The notes below the pieces were generated by a model. It made no database searches. It worked only from the letters and a program-made list of their open reading frames with translations, and was not told the DNA's origin. Shown one piece after another: positions 15,282 through 23,284 of a stretch of 64,000 bases of DNA. Position 1 is the first letter of the stretch, and every line of letters begins with the position of its first letter. The DNA is from CAXXIC01 sp049315325 (GTDB lineage Bacteria; Bacteroidota; Bacteroidia; Bacteroidales; UBA7332), in the NCBI GenBank assembly GCA_049315325.1, contig JBMOKJ010000003.1, positions 124,001-188,000 of the forward strand, given 5' to 3'. Both the position numbers and the translations under genes were made by a program.

Positions 15282-18143
15282 ATGATGAAATTGCGGAATA
15301 TTGTAGTTTGTGCTGTTGCTTGTCTTGTCTCTTCGTGTATTCAGAATGAATACGATTTGTCTAAGGGGTTAAATACAGAAATGTTGATTGGGGGAGATTC
15401 TCTTTCAATGCCTGTTTTGTCCGACTCTATTATTTTAGCAGATGTAGCCACGGATACCAATATGTTTAAAACGCTTGATGGGGATTTGTCTATTGTAAGA
15501 AGAGATTCTATGTCTGTAAAAGTTGATACCATAAAAGCTGTTGTATTTGATCTTACCCCACCTAAAATTGATACTTCTGAGATTAAATTTACTACGATTC
15601 AGTTGAACCCATTTCAGTTAACGCCATTCAATTACCAATCGTCACTCCCGATTCCTGATTTAGATGTTCGTAAATCGATATTGCCCATCAATATTTCTAA
15701 TTTGTATTCTTATCCTATTTCGACGAATAAGCTTAATAGACTTAAACGAAGAGTGGCGAAAGTTTCAAGAGAGATAATCGACACCATCTCAATTGCATCT
15801 GATAGTACGATTGATAGTGACTTGTCGCTCGAAAACTATCCGATACAACTAAAACAGGTGAACCGAATTTTGTTAGGCAATAGGCAGGTGAAAATTGTTT
15901 TTGATCGCTCGTTATTGTCAACACTCAATCTTACGAGTCAATTTGAGAAGATTGCACTGTTTAGAATAGATTTCCCAAAAGAGTACCATATTTCCAATGC
16001 CGTAGGCTCGAATGCTCGAATTGAGAGTAATTCATTTATTATTGAGAATGCCATTTTGCCACAAGAGAGCCAGCTTTCAAACTATTCTTTTGACGTCGAT
16101 TATATCGATTTATCGAATACTTTGCAAACAAATTATTTAGATTTCAAGAAAAAAATTCCCTATAAATTCCTCTATAAGTTCCAAGGTGAGACGAATAATA
16201 TTGCAAGTTTAGATGGTAAAAGCATTGAAATGATGGTCAAGATTAATTCGAATCCAATTGTTGATGATTTACTTTTGGAGACGAATTCTATTTCGATTGC
16301 AGCAAGCACAGGTAACTATCAAATAAATAAAGTGATTTCTACTTTACCAAAAGAGGTAGAGTCATTGTCTGATATTACATTTAAAACCGGAGCTTATTTG
16401 CAAATTGTGATTGATAAACCCAAAATTAGTCCCTTTGTGTTCACTTCTGGTTTTTGCGAAATACAACTCCCCAAATTATTTAAATTTAAAAGAGCACTTA
16501 ATCTAGATTTAAATTCCAATGTCTATAAGATTCCCTATTCGCAACTCTTTAAAACACATAAACTCTATTTAGCCGGAGTAAACATCAATCAGCAATTTCC
16601 CGCAACAGGTGGCGAGTTAGTGTTAAATGATAATGTGACGTTCACAATCAATGATTTTAAGTTGGCGCCAACCACCGTCTATTCATCACAAGTAGAAGCA
16701 ATGACCAATTTGAAGTATAACTTCAATGTTTCAACTAATCTGATCAATATTGAGAATGCGAATTTAGTTACTCGTGAAATTCTCCAAAAAATGCCTGACC
16801 GAAAGATGAATATTGATATTCATCGATTTGTTTCAAATGAAGTAGAAAAACTCTATTCTACGAATATGGCAAAACCTGTGAATTTAGAACTAAAGTTTGA
16901 TGTTTTTGATGTTCCATCATCGGTTGATTCTGTCTTTTTTAGAAATTATACCATAAAATTGCCAAGCATTCTACGTTTTAAAGATGGGCAGACAAATTAC
17001 ATGAATGAAATTATTATTAATCGAGGATTTAAAGTTTCTGAAGGTTTTTCAAAAGTACTAGAACTTGTTAAGCTTGATTTTGGACCAGAAGGTAAAAATT
17101 TAGTGGATGGATATCTTGATTTGTCTGAAATTGTAACTCTTACAGGCTCTGTTTACATTAAAAGCTTAAATTTGAAATCAAGCGAACTAGGCGCAATTAA
17201 AGTATTACCAAAAGTCAATATCGATGAGGTAAGATTAGGATTAGTAGAAGGTAAATTCAATCCAGTGTTGTCTGCAATTAATCAAAAAGTGAATCTTAAT
17301 ATCCCATCTTATTTGCTCAATGACAGTGTGAAATTAGATATAACTAATCCTGTTATTTTGGTTGAAGCTGGAAATCCAATGGGTTTGCCAATTGAAGTGG
17401 AATTGGAAATGAAACCTAAGCGCAATGGACAAGTATTGACTGATGCAATTATTCATACCAAAATAAACATTGCTGGTACACAAAATCTAGGGTATTTGCA
17501 ATGGAGTAAAATAGGTATGGCCGTCAACGATAGTGGAGTTCCAGGTAATTATCAACCAGTTATTGTTCCTGAATTGGCGAATCTATTGAAGACTATACCT
17601 GATGAAATTGAGATGAAAATGCAGCCAAGGGTTGTTTCTGATCATCATCTAATTGATTTGTCAGCTCAGAAGAACCAAATGGAGATGAGATATGAGGTTA
17701 GAATACCGATGACTTTTGGCGCAAATTTTCGATTTAAAGCAACCAAGACTGTTACGAATTTGAAGGAACGCTTAACCCAAATTCTTGCTTATTCTAAAAG
17801 GATAAATATTGCAACTATAATTGACAATAACATCCCGCTCGATTTAGGTGTAGATATTAAGCCAATCGATGTTGACGGAAATATTATCCCTGATATTTCG
17901 ATTTCGAAGCTTCCTAGTGTAAAAGCTGGATATAACGACTATATTTCACATACAAGATTTGTAATTGATGTTCAAGAAAAGCCGAACTCTAATGCGCTCT
18001 TTAAGCTCGATGGATTGCTTGTAACTGTTTCCGCAAATAGAGATCGTACAACAGCGGGATTTCCTATTCGCAAAACACAATATTTTAAGATAGATCTAAA
18101 AGTTATTATACCCAATGGTTTGACCATGAACCTTGGAAAATAG
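15282..18143 (+). CDS. large lipoprotein of unknown function
   Basis: About 953 residues from ATG 15282 (15285 is equally possible; an upstream in-frame TTG at 15258 would precede the signal). The lipoprotein signal ends LVSSC, with the lipidated Cys followed by IQNEYDLS. The rest is a long series of beta-strand-like segments with recurring short motifs (for example SSLPIPDLDVR, IQLPKLFKF and KLPSVKAGY), suggesting several sandwich domains in tandem. There are no catalytic motifs and I cannot name a family. A DUF5723 outer-membrane protein gene starts 45 bp downstream on the same strand, and a good promoter precedes this gene, so the two probably form an operon and may act together at the outer membrane. 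Confidence 0.75.
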   Translation: MMKLRNIVVCAVACLVSSCIQNEYDLSKGLNTEMLIGGDSLSMPVLSDSIILADVATDTNMFKTLDGDLSIVRRDSMSVKVDTIKAVVFDLTPPKIDTSEIKFTTIQLNPFQLTPFNYQSSLPIPDLDVRKSILPINISNLYSYPISTNKLNRLKRRVAKVSREIIDTISIASDSTIDSDLSLENYPIQLKQVNRILLGNRQVKIVFDRSLLSTLNLTSQFEKIALFRIDFPKEYHISNAVGSNARIESNSFIIENAILPQESQLSNYSFDVDYIDLSNTLQTNYLDFKKKIPYKFLYKFQGETNNIASLDGKSIEMMVKINSNPIVDDLLLETNSISIAASTGNYQINKVISTLPKEVESLSDITFKTGAYLQIVIDKPKISPFVFTSGFCEIQLPKLFKFKRALNLDLNSNVYKIPYSQLFKTHKLYLAGVNINQQFPATGGELVLNDNVTFTINDFKLAPTTVYSSQVEAMTNLKYNFNVSTNLINIENANLVTREILQKMPDRKMNIDIHRFVSNEVEKLYSTNMAKPVNLELKFDVFDVPSSVDSVFFRNYTIKLPSILRFKDGQTNYMNEIIINRGFKVSEGFSKVLELVKLDFGPEGKNLVDGYLDLSEIVTLTGSVYIKSLNLKSSELGAIKVLPKVNIDEVRLGLVEGKFNPVLSAINQKVNLNIPSYLLNDSVKLDITNPVILVEAGNPMGLPIEVELEMKPKRNGQVLTDAIIHTKINIAGTQNLGYLQWSKIGMAVNDSGVPGNYQPVIVPELANLLKTIPDEIEMKMQPRVVSDHHLIDLSAQKNQMEMRYEVRIPMTFGANFRFKATKTVTNLKERLTQILAYSKRINIATIIDNNIPLDLGVDIKPIDVDGNIIPDISISKLPSVKAGYNDYISHTRFVIDVQEKPNSNALFKLDGLLVTVSANRDRTTAGFPIRKTQYFKIDLKVIIPNGLTMNLGK

Positions 18144-18188
18144 ATACTGTGAAAAATAAGTTGTATATTTGTTGATGAAGTTTTGGAT

Positions 18189-19619
18189 ATGATTTGGAGA
18201 GTTTTTCTATATATAAGTTTTGCTTTTGTTGCAGTTTCAATCTCTGCTCAGACACTAAATTCGCTCTATTTTTTAGATGAATGGAGTCTTCGACACCGAA
18301 GTAATGCTGCATTTGCACCAGAATTTGGTTATGTCTCAATACCTTTCCTTGGGAGTTCACAATTCTCACTTTCTTCAAATATTGGACTGTCGGATGTTGT
18401 CTTTCCTTACGAAGATGGCTTTGTTACATTTATGCATCCATCTGTCGATGAAAACAGTTTTCTGAGTGGAATTCATAAGGATAACTATTTCTCTCAAGAG
18501 TCGAACAACAACTTCATTTCAGTAGGATTTTGGGGTAGCAATAGTGGCTTTTGGACTTTTAGTATGTCACTAAAAGAACAACTAATAATGAATGCTCCTT
18601 ACGACTTATTTCATTTGGCTAAAGTTGGAATGAAAGGCGTTGCAAATCATTATGATTTGACCAATCTGTATATGAAAAACACCTATTATGGTGAATTGTC
18701 AATCGGTTATTCTCAAGATGTTGATGAACAATTTCGTTTAGGTGGTAAAGTGAAACTCATCGCTGGATTAGTTTCGACTAATATCAATTACAGCCAATTT
18801 GATGTCGATTTGTCACAGCAAGAGTGGCGATCTGATGCAAAAGGTGAAATGATGCTCAACTCTCGTGTTTTTCGATTCAACAAGGATGCTGATGGCTATT
18901 TAAAATTTGATGATTACAATTTCAATATCAACTCCTTTAAACCCTCTGGTAACGGAATAGCATTGGATTTTGGTACAACCTATAAAGCAAATGATGCGTT
19001 GACTCTTGGTCTGAGTTTTAGTGATTTAGGCTTCATTACATGGCGTAGGAATTCTTGGCAACGAGGTGTTGTCAATGGGTCGTTTTCATTCAAAGGTTTT
19101 CAGAATGTGGATTTGGCAAACGTCAATTTAACGTCTCAAGTCGAAACATTGAAAAATGACGCAATGACTTTGGTTAAGTTCAAAGAAGAGGAGGGGAACG
19201 ACGAATATAAGCTACAAGAGTTGCCCGCTACTTGGAATTTGAGTGCAGAGTACAGTTTCTTGCAAAATCACGATAGAGATGTCACCGCAGGTTTGTTATG
19301 GAATAGTCGGTATATTGAAAATCGCCTATTTACAGAGCTTTTAGGAGCACTAACTTTGAAACCTTATTATTGGTTGACCTCTTCATTGACTTATTCAATA
19401 GCTAGTAACAAGCCAAATACGTTGGGCTTTGCAATTAATTTCTCACCAAAATGGATTAATTTGTTTATTGCTTCAGATGGTATTAATACCAGACTAAGCA
19501 AGCAATATTTACCAATCAATCCATTTTATACCAGTATTCAAGCAGGTATTACAATTCCTTTATCCAAAAATGTTAAGTACAAAGAGAAGAATCAAAGCGA
19601 CTACTATCACCGTCGATAG
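18189..19619 (+). CDS. DUF5723-like outer membrane protein
   Basis: 476 residues from ATG 18189; the in-frame TTG two codons earlier is less likely. The signal peptide ends SISAQ. The mature protein has the alternating pattern and repeated Gly/aromatic turns of an outer-membrane beta-barrel, and its opening NSLYFLDEWSLRHRSNAAFAPEFGY matches the DUF5723 family as I recall it (related to PorV/FadL-like barrels). The C-terminus is a charged tail (SDYYHRR) and not the usual terminal aromatic residue, so a short periplasmic extension follows the last strand. It follows the large lipoprotein. Function unknown; a partner in export or anchoring of that lipoprotein is a guess. Confidence 0.7.
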   Translation: MIWRVFLYISFAFVAVSISAQTLNSLYFLDEWSLRHRSNAAFAPEFGYVSIPFLGSSQFSLSSNIGLSDVVFPYEDGFVTFMHPSVDENSFLSGIHKDNYFSQESNNNFISVGFWGSNSGFWTFSMSLKEQLIMNAPYDLFHLAKVGMKGVANHYDLTNLYMKNTYYGELSIGYSQDVDEQFRLGGKVKLIAGLVSTNINYSQFDVDLSQQEWRSDAKGEMMLNSRVFRFNKDADGYLKFDDYNFNINSFKPSGNGIALDFGTTYKANDALTLGLSFSDLGFITWRRNSWQRGVVNGSFSFKGFQNVDLANVNLTSQVETLKNDAMTLVKFKEEEGNDEYKLQELPATWNLSAEYSFLQNHDRDVTAGLLWNSRYIENRLFTELLGALTLKPYYWLTSSLTYSIASNKPNTLGFAINFSPKWINLFIASDGINTRLSKQYLPINPFYTSIQAGITIPLSKNVKYKEKNQSDYYHRR

Positions 19620-19621
19620 TA

Positions 19622-20221
19622 CTATTTTAATGTCTTAATAATGCTTTGGATGTAATCGAGCACTTCGTCTTTTCCATCGAATTTTTCGGCAGAAGTATTG
19701 AATATCGGAGGCAACTCAAACCATGTTTCGAGTAATTTTGCTTCGAATGCCTTTCTGTTACTTTTCAAAATGCCTTTTCCCACTTTATCTGTTTTTGTGA
19801 GAATAATCGAGAATGGAATTCCCGATTCACCCAACCATTCCATAAATTCGAGATCAATTTTTTGCGGTTCGAGGCGAGAGTCGATGAGTACGAACAGATT
19901 CGTAAGCTGTTCGCGCTCCAGAATGTAGTTTTCGATAATCTCACGCAATTGCTCGCGACCGTCTTTTCCGCGGCGTGCATAGCCGTATCCCGGTAAATCG
20001 ACCAAATACCATTCGTTGTTGATGATGAAGTGATTGATTAGCATCGTCTTTCCGGGCGTGGAAGAAGTCATTGCCAATCCCTTGCGGTTGGTGAGCATAT
20101 TGATGAGCGACGATTTGCCTACATTCGAGCGACCAATGAAGGCAAACTCAGGTAAATTTCCGTCTGGGCATTTCTTAACGTCGGTGTTACTGATAGCGAA
20201 TTTCGCCTCTTTTATTATCAT
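19622..20221 (-). CDS. engB: ribosome biogenesis GTPase EngB (YihA/YsxC)
   Basis: 199 residues. A small cytoplasmic GTPase needed for late assembly of the large ribosomal subunit. The G motifs are visible in order: G1 GRSNVGKS (30-37), a threonine-containing G2 in TSSTPGKT, G3 DLPGYG (75-80) and G4 TKTD near 141-144. Its start overlaps the end of the upstream symporter gene by 35 bp, so the two are probably translated from one message. The convergent DUF5723 gene ends two bases away. Confidence 0.96.
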   Translation of the reverse strand: MIIKEAKFAISNTDVKKCPDGNLPEFAFIGRSNVGKSSLINMLTNRKGLAMTSSTPGKTMLINHFIINNEWYLVDLPGYGYARRGKDGREQLREIIENYILEREQLTNLFVLIDSRLEPQKIDLEFMEWLGESGIPFSIILTKTDKVGKGILKSNRKAFEAKLLETWFELPPIFNTSAEKFDGKDEVLDYIQSIIKTLK

Positions 20222-21653
20222 AGGAGAAAAATATTAGTCCGGCAAAGGTAATCAATCCGTTTATCATTAGTATCTCATACCCGAATTTATATCCCGTGTA
20301 GCGTTGAATCGTGTAGTCGAGTGCATACGCCAACAGTGGCGAAGCGATGCAGATGTAAGGTGTGAACCGGTCGCGTGTCATCCGTTTGGTGAGCATTCCG
20401 AAGGCAAAAAGCCCCAGCAATGGCCCATAGGTGTATGCCGCAATCGTGTAGATGGCATCAATCACGCTTTTGTTATTGATCTCTTTTACTACCAGAATAA
20501 TAATCACGACCAAAACTGTTATCAAGAAATGTGTCTGAATACGGATGTGTTTCGCTTTCTCAGCCGGATATTGGTCGATGTTCAGAATGTCGATGCAAAT
20601 GGATGTGGTGAGCGCAGCTATTGCTGAGTCGGCACTGGCAAATGATGCGGCGATGATTCCGAGCGTGAAAAATACCAACACTGGAGTACCAAGCATCCCG
20701 TTTGTGGCAAAGAGCGGCAGAATCTGATCGCTCGATTCGGGCAGCGTGGTTCCAGTTTGTTGCGCCAACATCAACAGCAAAATCCCCAATGTCAAGAACA
20801 GAAAGTTGATTGGGATAAAGGCAAATCCGTAGCTGTACATGTTTCGTTTCGCCTCTTTGAGGGTGCGGCAGGTGAGGTTTTTCTGCATCATATCTTGGTC
20901 GAGACCCGTCATCACGATGGTGATAAAGATGCCGCTAAAGAATTGTTTGAAGAAGTTTTGCTTCGATTGCCAGTCGTCGAACACGAAGATGCGACTGTGT
21001 TCGTGTGTGGTTACCACTTGCACTATGCCGTTGAAGTCGAGATTCATGTGCAACGATATTTGGCGAATGATTAACACGAGCATCGTAATCATGCACAACG
21101 CCTGCAACGTATCGGTCCAAATGATTGTTTTGATTCCGCTGCGAAAAGTGTAGATGAAAATCAGCAACAAGTTGATAATCACATTTACATAAAATGGAAT
21201 TCCCCATGGGTCGTAAACAAACGCCTGCAAAATAAGTGCTACCAGATAGATGCGAACAGCTGCTCCGATGGTTCGCGAAAGTAGGAAAAACGAAGCACCG
21301 GTTTTATAAGCTCGCATCCCGATTCGCTCCCGAAGGTAGGTGTAGATCGAAGTCAAGTTCAACCGATAGTAGAGCGGCAGCAGCACGTTGGCAATAAACA
21401 GATAACCGACGAAGAAACCCAACACCATCTGCATATAGGTCATATCGATGCCCCGCACCATGCCCGGTACAGAGATAAAAGTGACTCCCGAAAGCGAAGT
21501 GCCAATCATTCCGAAGGCGATAATGTACCACCGCGACTGCTTGTCGGCAGTAAAGAAGGTACGATTGCCCGTCTTTCGCCCAGTGAGGTACGAAACGGTT
21601 AGCAATACCGAGAAATAGGTTACGATGATAATGAGTATGAGGCTTCCTGACAT
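20187..21653 (-). CDS. sodium:solute symporter (SSF family)
   Basis: 488 residues with about 13 hydrophobic helices. The N-terminal pattern (YLTGRKTGNRTFFTADKQSRWYIIAFGMIGTSLSGVTFISVPGM) is that of SLC5/SSF transporters, which import sugars, amino acids, vitamins or sialic acid using the Na+ gradient; the SGVTFIS segment sits in the unwound first core helix that binds Na+ and substrate. The substrate cannot be deduced from sequence or neighbours. The 3' end overlaps engB by 35 bp on the same strand. Confidence 0.9.
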   Translation of the reverse strand: MSGSLILIIIVTYFSVLLTVSYLTGRKTGNRTFFTADKQSRWYIIAFGMIGTSLSGVTFISVPGMVRGIDMTYMQMVLGFFVGYLFIANVLLPLYYRLNLTSIYTYLRERIGMRAYKTGASFFLLSRTIGAAVRIYLVALILQAFVYDPWGIPFYVNVIINLLLIFIYTFRSGIKTIIWTDTLQALCMITMLVLIIRQISLHMNLDFNGIVQVVTTHEHSRIFVFDDWQSKQNFFKQFFSGIFITIVMTGLDQDMMQKNLTCRTLKEAKRNMYSYGFAFIPINFLFLTLGILLLMLAQQTGTTLPESSDQILPLFATNGMLGTPVLVFFTLGIIAASFASADSAIAALTTSICIDILNIDQYPAEKAKHIRIQTHFLITVLVVIIILVVKEINNKSVIDAIYTIAAYTYGPLLGLFAFGMLTKRMTRDRFTPYICIASPLLAYALDYTIQRYTGYKFGYEILMINGLITFAGLIFFSYDNKRGEIRYQ

Positions 21654-21674
21654 AGGCGTTGTTTTTTTTTGTGT

Positions 21675-21774
21675 CCCGCAGATTGCGCAGATAACGCAGA
21701 TTTTAATTGCAGCTTTTTTTGAAAATCTGCTAATTATTTACAAAAATATCTGCGTAATTAGCGAGATCTGCGGG
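21675..21774. repeat. ~100-bp imperfect palindrome (CGCAGAT family), copy 1
   Basis: Starts with CCCGCAGATTGCGCAGATAA and ends with the approximate reverse complement (GCGAGATCTGCGGG), so the whole spacer between the symporter gene and gloA can fold into one long hairpin. It is related to 23,145-23,215 by the shared words CGCAGAT, GATAACGCAGAT and CTGCGAGATC. Confidence 0.7.
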
Positions 21775-21785
21775 CAAAGCTTTAT

Positions 21786-22157
21786 TTATCGTTTGGGCAC
21801 AATCTCAATCCAATAACCATCGGGATCTTCGATGAAATAGATGCCCATTTTCGGATTTTCGTAGCAGATGCAACCCATCTCGGTGTGCAGAGCATGCGCT
21901 GCGTTGTAGTCTTCGGCAGTGAAGGCGATATGGATTTCATTGTCGCCCAGTTCGTAGGGTTTCTCCCAGTCGCGAAGCCAAGTCAGTTCGAGTTTGTGGT
22001 GCGAATGTCCATCGGTGAGGAATACGATTTTGTAGCTTCCATCGGCAGCTTCTTTGCTGCGAAACTCTATCAAGCCGAGTGCCTGACGATAAAATGCAAG
22101 ACTTTTCTCTAAGTCGAAAACATTGAGATTATTGTGAGCAAATGTAAATGCGGTCAT
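21786..22157 (-). CDS. gloA: lactoylglutathione lyase-like VOC protein (glyoxalase I)
   Basis: 123 residues from the ATG at 22157; an in-frame ATG at 22214 would add 19 residues unlike the family, which normally begins near the motif FAHNNLNVFDLEKS. Glyoxalase I converts the hemithioacetal of methylglyoxal and a thiol to a lactoyl thioester. The metal-ligand pattern is present: an early His (AHNNLNV), a Glu in KLELTW, a His in NEIHIAF and the final Glu in DPDGYWIEI. It is transcribed with the downstream symporter direction but separated from it by a palindromic repeat. Other VOC activities cannot be excluded. Confidence 0.85.
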   Translation of the reverse strand: MTAFTFAHNNLNVFDLEKSLAFYRQALGLIEFRSKEAADGSYKIVFLTDGHSHHKLELTWLRDWEKPYELGDNEIHIAFTAEDYNAAHALHTEMGCICYENPKMGIYFIEDPDGYWIEIVPKR

Positions 22158-22211
22158 AGTATCGAATATATTTATGAAAGATGCAAAATTATTAAAATAT
22201 AACCATTCAAA

Positions 22212-22241
22212 CAAAAAGGTCGGAACTTATATTCCGACCTT
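22212..22241 (-). terminator. intrinsic terminator of the glycosyltransferase gene
   Basis: Ten-bp stem AAGGTCGGAA / TTCCGACCTT with a 6-base loop, followed by TTT in the minus-strand direction. Confidence 0.75.
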
Positions 22242-22266
22242 GAATTTAATCCTAAATAACATACTA

Positions 22267-23001
22267 TTATTTCTTTCCGTAGTCCTTAAACAAACTATTC
22301 ATCTTCATCTGAATGACGCCGAATACAGCTTCGCCAAATATGCCACCACTCATTTTCGAAGTCCCTAGCTCGCGGTTGATGAAGATTATCGGTACTTCTA
22401 TTAGTTTGTAGCCGTGTTTGTAGGCAGTAAATTTCATCTCTATTTGGAATGCGTATCCTTTGAATTTAATGCCATCGAGGTTGATGTCTTCGAGCACATA
22501 GCGACGGTAGCACTTGAATCCGGCAGTAGTGTCGGCAATCTTCATACCTGTAACGTAGCGAACGTATTTCGATGCAAAATACGACATCAGCACCCGACCA
22601 ATCGGCCAGTTGACGACGTTTACACCCGTAATGTAGCGTGAGCCAATAGCCACGTCGCCACCTTTATTAGCGCAAGCGTCATACAATCTCAATAAATCGT
22701 TAGGATTGTGCGAAAAGTCGGCATCCATCTCGAAAATGTAGTCGTATTTGCGCTCAATCGCCCACTTAAATCCGCAGATGTAGGCTGTGCCAAGCCCCAG
22801 TTTGCCTTTGCGCTCCACGATGTTGAGTTGCGCGGCAAACTCCTTTTGCAGACTCTTCACAATATCAGCTGTGCCATCGGGTGAACCGTCTTCAATGATA
22901 AGGATATCAAACTGTTGAGGGAGATTAAAAACTGCGCGGATTATACTCTCGATATTCTCTCGCTCGTTGTAGGTGGGAATGATTACCAGGCTGTCGCTCA
23001 T
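22267..23001 (-). CDS. polyprenol-phosphate mannosyltransferase-like GT2 enzyme
   Basis: 244 residues resembling dolichyl-phosphate mannose synthase (DPM1). Family members move a sugar from a nucleotide donor to a polyprenyl phosphate at the inner membrane, supplying lipid-linked sugars for glycan or protein glycosylation. Visible are IIPTYNERENI near residues 7-17, IEDGSPDGT (37-44), the metal-binding DAD (93-95) in MDADFSHNP, and an ADTTAGFKCYRR acceptor-side segment. There is no C-terminal membrane domain, so it is the single-domain form. The gene is monocistronic and divergent from mfd. Confidence 0.88.
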   Translation of the reverse strand: MSDSLVIIPTYNERENIESIIRAVFNLPQQFDILIIEDGSPDGTADIVKSLQKEFAAQLNIVERKGKLGLGTAYICGFKWAIERKYDYIFEMDADFSHNPNDLLRLYDACANKGGDVAIGSRYITGVNVVNWPIGRVLMSYFASKYVRYVTGMKIADTTAGFKCYRRYVLEDINLDGIKFKGYAFQIEMKFTAYKHGYKLIEVPIIFINRELGTSKMSGGIFGEAVFGVIQMKMNSLFKDYGKK

Positions 23002-23105
23002 CTGCTTTTGTTATTATCGCTCAAAATTAGCGAATTATATTTATTTGAAAAGTTGTTTTCTCGAAATATGTTTCGAAAAAAGTTAATTTTGCACTTTATA
23101 CTTAA

Positions 23106-23215
23106 CGCAAAGTCGCAAAGACGCGAGAAAATTAGTAAACGAGTAATCCGCGGAATCTGCGAGATCCGCGGGACAAACAAAACTATTTCCCGCAAATTAC
23201 GCGGATAACGCAGAT
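23106..23215. repeat. CGCAGAT-family palindromic repeat, copy 2, with a CGCAAAG fragment
   Basis: Arms around ATCTGCGAGATCCGCGGG (23,155-23,172) face CCCGCAAATTACGCGGAT (23,189-23,206) across a short AT-rich loop. A GCAAAGTCGCAAAGACGCG fragment precedes it at about 23,107-23,125; a relative of the latter (GCGAAGAGCGCAAAG) follows glyA near 51,561. Confidence 0.65.
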
Positions 23216-23230
23216 GTAAAATAATATCTC

Positions 23231-23270
23231 TGTGTCCTCTGTGTAAAACTCAGCGTCCTCTGTGTTTAAA
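23231..23270. repeat. CTCTGTGT-type intergenic repeat upstream of mfd
   Basis: CTCTGTGT or close variants recur at intervals just before the mfd start, as they do before menA. Confidence 0.5.
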
Positions 23271-23284
23271 AAAATCTACAAACT

